DNA from: Paractinoplanes rishiriensis
Lineage (GTDB): Bacteria; Actinomycetota; Actinomycetes; Mycobacteriales; Micromonosporaceae
Length of the DNA: 47,921 nucleotides
Assembly: GCF_016862375.1 (NCBI RefSeq)
Contig: NZ_BOMV01000113.1
Coordinates: forward strand, 1-47,921
Direction of reading: 5' to 3'
Shown here: piece by piece, positions 16,290 through 23,737 of the stretch
Position numbering within the stretch: the stretch's first letter is position 1
Layout of the letters: each line of letters begins with the position of its first letter
Made by a program: the position numbers and the translations under genes
Notes under the pieces: model-generated
The model's input: the letters and a program-made list of their open reading frames with translations, nothing else
Database searches by the model: none
Told to the model about the DNA's origin: nothing

Positions 16290-16940
16290 ATGAGCGGCGA
16301 TGTGTCCGCCGACGGTGCTTGTTCGACGCGGCCGGCGCCGAATCCGTTGATCGAGGCGGCCCAGTCGACGGGTTCACTGGTCGTACTGTGGATCTTCTTG
16401 CTGGTGCCGTTCGCGGCGCTGATCGCCGCGATACCGCTGGCCTGGGGCTGGGGCCTGTCCGCCTTGGACGCGGTCATGGCGGTTATCGGATATGCGCTGG
16501 CTATGGCCGGCGCGACGGTGGGGTTTCACCGTCATCTGACCCACGGCTCGTTCAAGGCGCGCCGTGGTCTGCATGTCGCGTTGGCCGTCGCGGGGAGCCT
16601 CGCGGTTGAGGGCACCCCGACCAAGTGGGTGGCCGATCACCGCCGCCACCATGCGTCCACCTACCGCGAGGGTGATCCTCATTCACCGTGGCGCTACGGC
16701 ACCGGCGTCGCCGCGAACTTCTGGCCGCTGGCGATCCTGTCGTTCGGGGAGAGCTGGCACAACTCGCACCATGCCGATCCCACCCGCGCCTGCCACGGTG
16801 TGCTCCGCGGCCAGATCGATCCCGCGGCCCGGCTGATCTGGCTGTTCGAGAGGCTCGGCTGGGCGTCCGACGTGCGCTGGCCCGACCCGCAGCGCCTGGC
16901 CGCTCGACGCGCCGGGCACCGCACGCTACATCACCGCTGA
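16290..16940 (+). CDS. Acyl-lipid/acyl-CoA desaturase with internal deletion
   Basis: Membrane di-iron fatty-acid desaturase homologue. All three His boxes are present: HRHLTH at residues 80-85, HRRHH at 117-121 and HNSHH at 157-161. The usual delta-9 desaturase has roughly 100 residues, including two transmembrane helices and a further iron-binding His, between the second and third boxes. Here PHSPWRYG is followed almost at once by NFWPLAILSFGESWHNSHH, so the middle is missing although the frame stays open. At 216 residues the protein is well short of the usual 300 or more. Activity is doubtful; it is a decayed gene or a deletion derivative. The ATG at 16290 has GGAAGG seven bases upstream. 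Confidence 0.75.
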   Translation: MSGDVSADGACSTRPAPNPLIEAAQSTGSLVVLWIFLLVPFAALIAAIPLAWGWGLSALDAVMAVIGYALAMAGATVGFHRHLTHGSFKARRGLHVALAVAGSLAVEGTPTKWVADHRRHHASTYREGDPHSPWRYGTGVAANFWPLAILSFGESWHNSHHADPTRACHGVLRGQIDPAARLIWLFERLGWASDVRWPDPQRLAARRAGHRTLHHR

Positions 16941-16960
16941 GTAGCCGCCACTGACGCAAA

Positions 16961-16981
16961 GGGCTGCGCGAGCCGCAGCCC
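16961..16981 (+). terminator. Hairpin after the desaturase gene
   Basis: Perfect 8-base stem GGGCTGCG / CGCAGCCC with a 5-base loop, 20 bases after the desaturase stop. No T-run follows, as is usual in high-GC actinobacteria. It separates the desaturase from the Asp23 cluster. Confidence 0.6.
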
Positions 16982-17123
16982 ACAGCCACGGCTACCAGGG
17001 GTGCACGAGGTTTCTCTGGCATTCCCCACTAACCCAGATGACACGCCGCGACGGTTGTTAAGACCGGCCGGGGTGTTGCCGCCGGCCACGGTTGTTGCCG
17101 GCTCACCCCTTGAAGGAGATGTC

Positions 17124-17600
17124 ATGACTGACACGAGCACCACCACAACTGCCCCTAAGCAGGGCGACCGCCCCAACGGCCTGTCGACCCGCGAGCAGGG
17201 ACTGCAGAGCAAGCAGGGCAGCACGTCGATCGCCGACACCGTGGTGTCGAAGATCGCTGGTATCGCTGCGAAGGACGTCTCCGGGGTGTACGCCCTGGGC
17301 GGCAGCGCCTCGCGGGCGCTGGGCGCGGTCCGTGAGCGGATCCCGGGTGGGCGGGTCAACCACTCGCAGGGCGTCTCTGTCGAGGTCGGCGAGATGCAAG
17401 CGGCTGTCGACCTGGACATGATCGCCGAGTACGGTGTGGCGATCGCCGACCTGGCCGGCTCCGTTCGCCGCAACGTGATCACGTCGATCGAGCGGATGAC
17501 CGGCCTGCAGGTCACCGAGGTCAACATCAGCGTCGCCGACGTCCATCTGCCCGAAGACGACCAGGACGACGACGCCGGCAGCGCGCCGCGGGTGCAGTGA
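17124..17600 (+). CDS. Asp23/Gls24 family envelope stress protein
   Basis: 158-residue protein. After a flexible N-terminus, residues about 35-140 form the Asp23 fold: IADTVVSKIAGIAAKDVSGV, then YALGG and VEVGEMQAAVDLDMIAEYGV, then RRNVITSIERMTGLQVTEVN. Asp23 proteins lie at the inner face of the membrane, anchored by AmaP, and respond to cell-envelope or alkaline stress. The C-terminal tail is strongly acidic. A good GAAGGAG stands 7-8 bases before the ATG at 17124. It starts the six-gene cluster and overlaps the next gene by 4 bases (GTGA). Confidence 0.9.
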   Translation: MTDTSTTTTAPKQGDRPNGLSTREQGLQSKQGSTSIADTVVSKIAGIAAKDVSGVYALGGSASRALGAVRERIPGGRVNHSQGVSVEVGEMQAAVDLDMIAEYGVAIADLAGSVRRNVITSIERMTGLQVTEVNISVADVHLPEDDQDDDAGSAPRVQ

Positions 17601-18082
17601 GCGCAGGGATTTCCGGCTGGTCGGACCCGCCGGAACCTGACGATCAGGTCCTGTTCGCCGAACCGACGACGGATCTCGCCTTCACCGGCTCGCCGGTTCC
17701 CGCCAAGCAGGTCGAAGTGGCGGCAGCCGGCAGCCAGGTAGAAGTGTCCCCGCCCGCCGATAGTCCGGTTCCGGTCGAGGCGGGACAGCCGTGGGCGGGC
17801 ACGATCATCGACGCGGCTCCGACGACGGCCGACGACATCGCCACCGTGGTGCTGGCCGTGCCGGACGTGACCCGGCTGCACGCCGGCCGGTTCGGCGAGG
17901 CCGCCACCTATCTGCCCGGTCGGCGAGTCACCGGCGTGCAGGTCCGTGACGAAGTGATCGAGGTGCACGTCGTGGTGGCCGGACAGATACCGGTGCGACG
18001 GACTGCACAGTCGATTCATGAGGCCGTCGCCGCCCTCGTGGCGACACCGGTGCACGTGGTCATCGAAGACATCGCCATCTGA
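17597..18082 (+). CDS. Asp23-related protein with Pro/Val-rich N-terminal extension
   Basis: 161-residue protein overlapping the preceding Asp23 gene by 4 bases, so translational coupling is likely. Residues about 1-80 are low-complexity (Pro, Val, Glu). Residues about 80-158 resemble a reduced Asp23 domain: DDIATVVLAVPDVTRLHAGR, EAATYLPGRRVTGVQVRDEV, IEVHVVVAGQIPVRRTAQSI. It is probably a partner of the other Asp23 proteins at the membrane. The GTG start at 17597 is the only start in reach. A strong hairpin follows the stop. Confidence 0.65.
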   Translation: MSAGISGWSDPPEPDDQVLFAEPTTDLAFTGSPVPAKQVEVAAAGSQVEVSPPADSPVPVEAGQPWAGTIIDAAPTTADDIATVVLAVPDVTRLHAGRFGEAATYLPGRRVTGVQVRDEVIEVHVVVAGQIPVRRTAQSIHEAVAALVATPVHVVIEDIAI

Positions 18083-18093
18083 GTTCGCGCCAT

Positions 18094-18123
18094 CGGGTCG
18101 GCGGTAATCCGGCCGCCGACCCG
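18094..18123 (+). terminator. Hairpin between Asp23 genes 2 and 3
   Basis: Perfect 11-base stem CGGGTCGGCGG / CCGCCGACCCG around an 8-base loop, 12 bases after the stop of the second Asp23 gene and about 80 bases before the next start. It may terminate the first two genes, or stabilise or attenuate the message so that the downstream four genes are expressed at a different level. Confidence 0.65.
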
Positions 18124-18201
18124 AGCCACACCCATATCTGAAGACGTCGTATCGCTGGTGCCGTCACGCGCGTGCGCCGATCCCATGTCAGGAGTTGCCC
18201 T

Positions 18202-18381
18202 GTGTCTTCCTCCACGACCGGCCTGTTCGCCGGACTGATCCTCGTCCTGATCGCCGCGACCGCCGGGTTCGGCTGGCTGGTGATCGCTGTCGTGTTCGCC
18301 GCAGTCGGCTACGTCATCGGCGCGCACCTGGAAGGCCGGATCAACCTGGCCGGGCTGGTCCCAGGTCGCAGCCGTGGCTGA
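18202..18381 (+). CDS. Small membrane protein of the Asp23 cluster (DUF2273-like)
   Basis: 59-residue protein, nearly all one or two transmembrane helices (GLFAGLILVLIAATAGFGWL, then VIAVVFAAVGYVIGAHLEGR). Small hydrophobic proteins of this layout (DUF2273-like) are standard members of Asp23/AmaP operons and probably help anchor the complex. The frame is open from 18172, but the GTG at 18202 has CAGGAG seven bases upstream and is preferred. It overlaps the next gene by 8 bases. Confidence 0.8.
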   Translation: MSSSTTGLFAGLILVLIAATAGFGWLVIAVVFAAVGYVIGAHLEGRINLAGLVPGRSRG

Positions 18382-18814
18382 CCACACAGCGGTCCTGGAC
18401 ACCGCGCCCGTGATCCACGGCCACCCCGACACCCGCCACGTCGGCGCCGACACCGACGAGCCGGGTCGGCGGGGCAGCCTGCTGATCAAAGACAAAGCGG
18501 TGCAGCGCATCGCCGAGGCCGCCGCGCTCAGCGTGACCGGGGTGGTCCCCGCCGACAAGAGCACCAATGCGCTCAACTCGGCGTTGGGGCGGGCGTATCC
18601 GCGGGTGGACTGTGACGTCGCCGGCGGTCGCGTGCGCGCCGAGGTGGAGATCGTCGGTGTGTGGCCGACGCCGGCGCCGTTGCTGGCCGGGCAGGTGCGT
18701 GACGCGGTCACCGAAGAGTTACGACAGCTCGCCGGGTTGATCGTCGACGCGGTCGACGTGACCATCGCGAAGATCATCCGGGTGCAGGCCACGCCGCCCA
18801 GGAGGGTGCAATGA
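18374..18814 (+). CDS. Asp23/Gls24 family protein
   Basis: 146-residue Asp23-type protein: LLIKDKAVQRIAEAAALSVT, then GVVPADKSTNALNSALGRAY, DCDVAGGRVRAEVEIVGVWP and QVRDAVTEELRQLAGLIVDA. It is third of the Asp23-related reading frames in this cluster and more divergent than the first. The GTG start lies inside the preceding small membrane gene, and the stop overlaps the next ATG by 4 bases (ATGA), so it is translationally coupled on both sides. Expected to sit at the cytoplasmic membrane face with AmaP. Confidence 0.82.
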   Translation: MADHTAVLDTAPVIHGHPDTRHVGADTDEPGRRGSLLIKDKAVQRIAEAAALSVTGVVPADKSTNALNSALGRAYPRVDCDVAGGRVRAEVEIVGVWPTPAPLLAGQVRDAVTEELRQLAGLIVDAVDVTIAKIIRVQATPPRRVQ

Positions 18815-19410
18815 CCTCCGCCAGAACCGCTTTCGCCACCTCACCGTCACGGCCGGTGCATGACGGGCCGGCGATGACGGCCGCTGAGCAGAAGTCCGGC
18901 GCGGGCCGCGTCGGGTTCGTCGGCCCGCTGATGGCAGTGCTGCTGACCGCGATCGGGGTGGTGCTGCTGCACGATGCCATCGCCCGGATCGACGCGCGTC
19001 CGGGACGTACCTGGATAGCCGCGATCGTCGACGGCCTCGACGGACTGACCGCCGAATGGTGGATGATCCCCGCCGGGCTGGCCGTCGCGCTGATCGGCGT
19101 GTGGCTGATCGTCACCGCCCTACGCCCGCGATCCCGCAAGACTCTCGCGGTCACCTCGAAGACCGGAGTGTTCCTGCGCACCGGCGACATCGCCCGGCTC
19201 GCCTCCGCAGCGGCCGACGACGTCGACGGCGTGCTGGCAGCCAATTCGGTAGCCAGCCGTCGCGCGGTCACCGTCACCGTCGAGTCCGACCGCGACCAGG
19301 TCGCCGATCTGGTCCGCGACGCCGTCGAGCAGCGCCTGTCCGCCCTGCAGAAACCGCTGACCGTCAAGGTCCGAGTCCGATCCCACTACCACCTTCGGGA
19401 AGGCAACTGA
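18811..19410 (+). CDS. DUF6286-type membrane protein of the Asp23 cluster
   Basis: 199-residue protein. Two transmembrane helices (PLMAVLLTAIGVVLLHDAIA at about 39-58; IPAGLAVALIGVWLIVTALR at about 87-106) are followed by a soluble domain: TGVFLRTGDIARLASAAADD, VDGVLAANSVASRRAVTVTV, VRDAVEQRLSALQKPLTVKV. The soluble part resembles the domain found in AmaP. Actinobacterial Asp23 operons commonly contain a gene of this kind (DUF6286). The ATG overlaps the upstream stop by 4 bases, and its own TGA overlaps the next ATG. Confidence 0.8.
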   Translation: MTSARTAFATSPSRPVHDGPAMTAAEQKSGAGRVGFVGPLMAVLLTAIGVVLLHDAIARIDARPGRTWIAAIVDGLDGLTAEWWMIPAGLAVALIGVWLIVTALRPRSRKTLAVTSKTGVFLRTGDIARLASAAADDVDGVLAANSVASRRAVTVTVESDRDQVADLVRDAVEQRLSALQKPLTVKVRVRSHYHLREGN

Positions 19411-19991
19411 TGCGCCGCTCCGTCCTCGGCCTCGACCGGGTCCTCGCGGTCCTGCTCGGCCTGATCCTGCTGCTTGCGGGCATCGGCCTGGCCGCCTGGT
19501 ACAACGGCACCCTGCGCCACCTGTTCCCGCAGTTCCCCAAGACGCTGTCCACCGACGGCGCCGGGGACGTCATCGACACCAGCTGGTGGCCCTGGGCCAT
19601 CGGCGGCGCCGGCGCCCTGGCTACCCTGCTCGGTCTGTGGTGGCTCATCGCCCACCTGCCCCGCCGCGGTGTCGGCCTGCTGGTACTGCCCGGCTCCGGC
19701 AAAGCCGGACGGCTGCACGTCGACCCGTCCGGGCCCACGGCCACCGCCGCCGACGTCCTCGCCGACACCCCCGGCATCCGCACCGCCCACGGCAAAGTCC
19801 AGCGCGACCGCGGGCAACTCGTCGTCTCCCTCACCGCCACGATGGACCCCCGCGCCGACCTCACCGAGGTCATCGCCGCGACCGATGCCGTCGCCACCGA
19901 CCTGAACGCCGTCCTCGGCCGCGACGACGCCCGCGCACGAGTCGTGCTCTCGGTCGCCCGGCGCACGAAAACGCAGCCGCGCGTGCGCTGA
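19410..19991 (+). CDS. amaP: AmaP-like alkaline shock membrane anchor protein
   Basis: 193-residue protein with two N-terminal transmembrane helices (VLAVLLGLILLLAGIGLAAW; AIGGAGALATLLGLWWLIAH), then a soluble domain: VDPSGPTATAADVLADTPGI, LVVSLTATMDPRADLTEVIA, ATDLNAVLGRDDARARVVLS. This topology matches AmaP, which anchors Asp23 at the membrane. The start overlaps the preceding stop (TGATG). It is the last gene of the tightly packed run; the next gene begins about 190 bases on. The tail is basic. Confidence 0.8.
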   Translation: MRRSVLGLDRVLAVLLGLILLLAGIGLAAWYNGTLRHLFPQFPKTLSTDGAGDVIDTSWWPWAIGGAGALATLLGLWWLIAHLPRRGVGLLVLPGSGKAGRLHVDPSGPTATAADVLADTPGIRTAHGKVQRDRGQLVVSLTATMDPRADLTEVIAATDAVATDLNAVLGRDDARARVVLSVARRTKTQPRVR

Positions 19992-20180
19992 CGCCGCGGC
20001 ACGCGGCCGGTGCGCAAGGACAACAACAAACATCTACTGAGCACTCCGTACGGCGGTACATACGTGGCCCCGGTGTAGCCGTCGGCGCCAGCGTCCCAAC
20101 AGAACCGCTCAGAGGGACCCGGCACAGATGACATCGCCACCGCGTCCCGCGTTCAGTTCCGATGTGAAGGGGATATCACC

Positions 20181-20543
20181 ATGCAGATCCTGCTCAACAC
20201 CGACAACAACGTGCAGCTCGATGGGGAGCTGTTGCAGCGCGTTGAGGCCGACATCGTCTCCGGGCTCTCCCGGTTCAGTGACCAGATCACCCGCGTGGAG
20301 ATCCATGTCAGCGACCAGAACGCCGATAAAGTCGGGGGCGGCGATAAGCGCTGCATGCTGGAGGCACGCCCGGCCGGACAGCAGCCGGTCGCCGTCACCC
20401 ACAACGCCGACTCGGTTGACGAAGCATGCGCCGGGGCCTTGGACAAACTCGAAGCTCTCCTCGATACGACGTACGGCCGTTCGCATCAACGCAAAGGCGG
20501 TCAGTCCATTCGCCACTTGCCAGTTAGCGAAGAACTGATCTGA
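20181..20543 (+). CDS. Ribosome hibernation factor-like protein (HPF/RaiA family)
   Basis: 120-residue protein beginning MQILLNTDNNVQLDGELLQR, then GLSRFSDQITRVEIHVSDQN and DKRCMLEARPAGQQPVAVTH. The strand-helix pattern and the E-I-H-V-x-D signature are those of HPF/RaiA ribosome-binding proteins, which bind in the decoding centre and silence ribosomes in stress or stationary phase. The later DSVDEACAGALDKLEALLDT is the second helix. It is the short form without the C-terminal dimerisation domain. AAGGGGA stands ahead of the ATG. Position directly after the Asp23 cluster suggests shared stress control; that is inference. Confidence 0.78.
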   Translation: MQILLNTDNNVQLDGELLQRVEADIVSGLSRFSDQITRVEIHVSDQNADKVGGGDKRCMLEARPAGQQPVAVTHNADSVDEACAGALDKLEALLDTTYGRSHQRKGGQSIRHLPVSEELI

Positions 20544-20660
20544 TCGGCTCACCCATCACACGGCCGGTCGGTTGAAGGTATGGTTTTCACCCATGGCGTC
20601 GATGACAAGAAGCTGGCGAACTCGTCGGCGAACAGCGCATGAGGGCGGGAAGGAGTCGAG

Positions 20661-20978
20661 ATGCTCGACGATGTGGAACGTCGGCGGCTCGCCGAGATCG
20701 AGGCGTGGTTCGAGGCCGACGATCCGGACCTGAAGCGCCGACTGGCCCGAGGCCGGTCGTATCGCCAGACCCTCTTCCTGATGCTGGTGATCACCGTGGC
20801 CACGCTCGCCGTCACCGCGGGTGCAATGCTTGTGGGTCCGCCGGCGGGTATCGCCGCCGGCCTCACCGTGGCGGCGATCGTCGCCGGGTACCGCTTTGAC
20901 CTGCGCAGCCGCTCAGGTGCGGCCAGACGCAACGCTGACGTCGATACCCGCGAACCTGGATCCGCACCTCGGAGATGA
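20661..20978 (+). CDS. DUF3040 membrane protein
   Basis: 105-residue protein: an acidic/basic amphipathic N-terminus (DDVERRRLAEIEAWFEADDP) typical of DUF3040, then two transmembrane helices (LFLMLVITVATLAVTAGAML; GIAAGLTVAAIVAGYRF) and a short basic tail. DUF3040 proteins are widespread in actinobacteria and of unknown function. Purine-rich GGCGGGAAGGAG precedes the ATG. It converges on the SPW gene with 29 bases between. Confidence 0.8.
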   Translation: MLDDVERRRLAEIEAWFEADDPDLKRRLARGRSYRQTLFLMLVITVATLAVTAGAMLVGPPAGIAAGLTVAAIVAGYRFDLRSRSGAARRNADVDTREPGSAPRR

Positions 20979-21007
20979 CCGCGACACCTGCGGAATCCAG
21001 CCGGTGA

Positions 21008-21415
21008 TCAGCGTGGTGATGGTAGGTCTGCGCGCGCCGCTATCCCGCTGACCCCGGCAAGCAGCACCACGATGGCGCCTACAATTACGTCGTTCCAGGT
21101 AGATGACGCGGCGTGGGGATCATGCCCGAACCCGAGCACGAACGGCGCGGCGATCAGCCACACCCCGGCCGCGACGTTAACCATGCTCAGCCAGCCCGTT
21201 GACGTCCGTGAAATGACCCGGATCAACGCGACCACAATCAGCACAACCCCCACGACTCGGTCGTTCGACCGCCCGTCAAAACCGGGCGAATAGCGATAGT
21301 CCGCAAAAATTGACGCACCGAGCAACCACAGTCCCGCGAAGACGACGAACACGCTGGGGTTGATCGTCGGCGGGCCTGCCGCATCGCGCTTGGCGGAGCC
21401 TTTGAACAGATACAT
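21008..21415 (-). CDS. SPW-repeat membrane protein
   Basis: 135-residue protein with about four transmembrane helices: NPSVFVVFAGLWLLGASIFA, DRVVGVVLIVVALIRVISRT, MVNVAAGVWLIAAPFVLGFG and WNDVIVGAIVVLLAGVSGIA. Two repeats of the form N-x..G-x-W-L..P-x-x-L are visible, as in SPW-repeat proteins of actinobacteria. Function unknown. The frame is open to 21463, but the ATG at 21415 (MYLFKGSAKRD) has CGGGAG seven bases upstream and is preferred. Confidence 0.75.
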   Translation of the reverse strand: MYLFKGSAKRDAAGPPTINPSVFVVFAGLWLLGASIFADYRYSPGFDGRSNDRVVGVVLIVVALIRVISRTSTGWLSMVNVAAGVWLIAAPFVLGFGHDPHAASSTWNDVIVGAIVVLLAGVSGIAARADLPSPR

Positions 21416-21522
21416 CGTCAACTCCCGAGGGCTGCGGTGCCGTACTGCGATGTGGTCTTCCACCCGGCATCGCTGGCGGATAACCGGCAGTCACCGCCGC
21501 CAAACGCGCGTATGTCGGTCGG

Positions 21523-21957
21523 TCAGCTGTGTTTGACGATGACGGCGTAAGAGCCGCAGCCGATAAGCCGGTCGCCGTCAACGGCTCCGTCCCGGGTGCG
21601 CAGGGCGATGACGACGCCGCTGGCGGGGTCGAAGTCGATGTCGTCGACGGTGCCGATCTCGGTGCCCGCGTCGGTCAATAGCCGCTTGCCCAGCAGTTCG
21701 GTGCTCTTGGTGCCGAGATCGGCGGCGGTGCCGGTCGCCGTGGTGACGACGTCGGCGTTGGGGACGGTGACCCGGTCGGCACCGAACGAGGTCAGGTCGG
21801 GCCAGTGCAGGGTGTCGCCGTTGCCGGAGGTCTTCTTCAACTGCACGGCGACGATCCGAGCGGTAGCCGCGTCGATGAGGAGTCCGGCGACGGTTCCGAC
21901 GGTCTCAGCGGTGCTGGTGCTGATCACGGTGCGGCCGGTGGCTTCACTGAACAGCAT
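21523..21957 (-). CDS. PRC-barrel domain protein
   Basis: 144-residue soluble protein with two PRC-barrel-like beta units: LFSEATGRTVISTSTAETVG, then TVAGLLIDAATARIVAVQLK, and later GKRLLTDAGTEIGTVDDIDF, DPASGVVIALRTRDG. PRC barrels bind protein or RNA partners; no catalytic residues are expected. It is the third gene of a leftward operon and overlaps the preceding PRC-barrel gene by 14 bases. Confidence 0.82.
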   Translation of the reverse strand: MLFSEATGRTVISTSTAETVGTVAGLLIDAATARIVAVQLKKTSGNGDTLHWPDLTSFGADRVTVPNADVVTTATGTAADLGTKSTELLGKRLLTDAGTEIGTVDDIDFDPASGVVIALRTRDGAVDGDRLIGCGSYAVIVKHS

Positions 21958-22525
21958 CGGCTCCGCCTTTCAGGTGGGTGCGGAAGGCGGCCACGGCGGC
22001 GCCGAACCCGGCAAGGTCGTGGGCGACGAATTCGGTGGCGCCGGCCGGCACGACCAGGGCTTCGCCGGAGACGGAGAGCGCGTCGGGCAGTGGCAGGAGC
22101 ACCCGCTGGCCGCTCGTGCTCAGCGCCTCGCCGGCCTCGATCTCGTAACCGACGACGTCAGTGGAATTTCCGACCTGCAGGATGACGTCGACGACCGTGC
22201 CGAGATCGGTGCCGGTATCGGTCACCACCCGATTGCCGAGCACGTTACGGTCGCGCACGTCACCGGCCTCGGCCACCTCGTCGCGGCCGGTCAGCACATC
22301 GGTGCTGGAGATGATGACGGCGTCGCGGCCGATCGCCCTGATCCCGTTCAGCGGCAGGGCCTGCTTCAGCGGACTGGCGAAGATTCCCCGGCCGTTGAGG
22401 GTGAAGCCGCTGACCGCCCCGCCGGATGCGTCGTAGACCACGTCCTTGATCTGGGCCACGTCGTCGCCGGCGAGCGTGACCACTGGGCGTTTCACCAGTT
22501 CCGTTGCCCGCACCAGCAGACTCAT
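21944..22525 (-). CDS. PRC-barrel domain protein, two barrel repeats
   Basis: 193-residue protein with tandem PRC-barrel units: SLLVRATELVKRPVVTLAGD, DVAQIKDVVYDASGGAVSGF, and NRVVTDTGTDLGTVVDVILQ, VGYEIEAGEALSTSGQRVLL. Between them GRDEVAEAGDVRDRNVLGNR forms the link. Its ATG overlaps the stop of a 46-residue membrane peptide (ATGA), and its 3' end overlaps the next PRC-barrel gene. The three genes therefore look co-translated, with the peptide a possible membrane tether. That role is inferred. Confidence 0.82.
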   Translation of the reverse strand: MSLLVRATELVKRPVVTLAGDDVAQIKDVVYDASGGAVSGFTLNGRGIFASPLKQALPLNGIRAIGRDAVIISSTDVLTGRDEVAEAGDVRDRNVLGNRVVTDTGTDLGTVVDVILQVGNSTDVVGYEIEAGEALSTSGQRVLLPLPDALSVSGEALVVPAGATEFVAHDLAGFGAAVAAFRTHLKGGADAVQ

Positions 22526-22662
22526 GATCGGTCACCGTGCCGGGCTTCGTCATTGATCGAGATGACTCCGCCGCTGCGGCGGCGAGCCTGAACCAGTAGG
22601 AATCCACCGACGAGAACCGCGATGACGACTATTACGATGATCAACCACAGCCACCATGACAT
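22522..22662 (-). CDS. 46-residue membrane peptide leading the PRC-barrel operon
   Basis: Short frame beginning MSWWLWLIIVIVVIAVLVGG and continuing FLLVQARRRSGGVISINDEA to a TGA at 22522-22524. It has a single strong transmembrane helix (residues about 2-24), then a basic RRR stop-transfer and a short cytoplasmic tail. The stop overlaps the PRC-barrel start in ATGA, a classic coupling arrangement. Function unknown; by topology and context it may recruit the PRC-barrel proteins to the membrane. Confidence 0.65.
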   Translation of the reverse strand: MSWWLWLIIVIVVIAVLVGGFLLVQARRRSGGVISINDEARHGDRS

Positions 22663-23088
22663 GGCGCTGTCCCCCTCAGGGTTACCCCGGCCCCGCGGCT
22701 CAGCTGAGCTGCCGAAAATGCCGTCACGGCCGGTGCTACAACGCTACGGCGCCCCGGCGCATGCGTCCACGACCGGACCAGACGCGAGCCCCATCTGCGA
22801 GAGCTGACATCCGAGCACGCGACACGGCAATCATCAGGCACTTGCGCACCGCGACGACTTTCCCCACTGCCCAGCGTCACTGGGTGCTTCCCCCGGGCCC
22901 CGGCACGACGCCCCCCTCGCAAGAAGCGATGACGCTCTGTGAGTGACGGTCGGTGAGCGGTGATTCGTTCGTGGCGCTCCGTCCCGCGGATGATGTCGTA
23001 GTGTTCGGGCGTCGTGAGTCTTCTGCTCGCGGTCTGTCGCCCCAGTCCCCGGCGGCGTATGTCTTCACGTCGCCCTCCGGGAGTTTCG
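22663..23088. other. Divergent intergenic region
   Basis: About 425 bases between the leftward PRC-barrel operon and the rightward sigma-like gene. It should contain both promoters. Frames on either strand lack coding character. No clear operator or hairpin recognised. Confidence 0.4.
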
Positions 23089-23550
23089 GTGTCAGTGTCG
23101 GACCGTAATGTTGCGCTTCTTCGGGCAGCTTGTCGGCGCGAAGCTGTATTGCTTGGCCCGTGCGGCGGGCCGGAGCGCCTGCGATGGCTGGTCCGCCGGA
23201 TCGCCGATGATGATCGCGAAGCGTTATGCGAGCTGTTCGATCGGTGCTCCGGCTTGGTGGCGCGCCGTTTACGCCGTCAGGTGTCGGACCCGCATCGCGC
23301 CGGGGGTGTTCTCGCGGGTGCCTTCGTCGAGGTGTGGAGGCTTGCCGCGCACCACGTCGATCCCGGCACTGACGTCGTGGCGTGGGTCGAGGAGATCGTC
23401 CAGCGGCGGGTCGCGGACAGTCGGCCCGCCGCATTGTGGGCAGCGGTCGCTGCCTGGCCCGGGGTGGGCTCACTCGGCGCGTTGTGGGCGCAGGACGTCG
23501 AGATCGAACTCGCCGAGTTGCTCAGACGACGTGTCCCGGCTTGTGCCTGA
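23089..23550 (+). CDS. Sigma-70 region-2-like protein without region 4
   Basis: 153-residue protein. Residues about 35-95 read like ECF-sigma region 2: RRIADDDREALCELFDRCSG, VARRLRRQVSDPHRAGGVLA, GAFVEVWRLAAHHVDPGTDV. The order D-x-E-A..L-F-D..V..R-x..V-F-x-E-V-W-R is that of the core-binding and -10-binding helices. After DVVAWVEEIVQRRVADSR the protein continues for about 50 residues without a recognisable region-4 helix-turn-helix. It may be a truncated sigma factor or a regulator that borrows the fold. The GTG at 23089, five bases after GGGAG, is chosen; GTG 23095 is an alternative. Confidence 0.6.
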   Translation: MSVSDRNVALLRAACRREAVLLGPCGGPERLRWLVRRIADDDREALCELFDRCSGLVARRLRRQVSDPHRAGGVLAGAFVEVWRLAAHHVDPGTDVVAWVEEIVQRRVADSRPAALWAAVAAWPGVGSLGALWAQDVEIELAELLRRRVPACA

Positions 23551-23737
23551 GGTCCTCGCGAGGCAGCCTCCGCTGAGGATCTTGAGAAGTCGGCCAGATA
23601 ATTGTTCCGGGGGCGGCGGGTCATCCCGGTCGGGCTCCGAGCTGCAGCGTGGTCGGCACGGCGGTCGTGCATCCGATTCGCCTGAGCTCGCTGTCACGGT
23701 CCGGAGGAAACGTCACCGTAGCGGGTAGACACACGGC

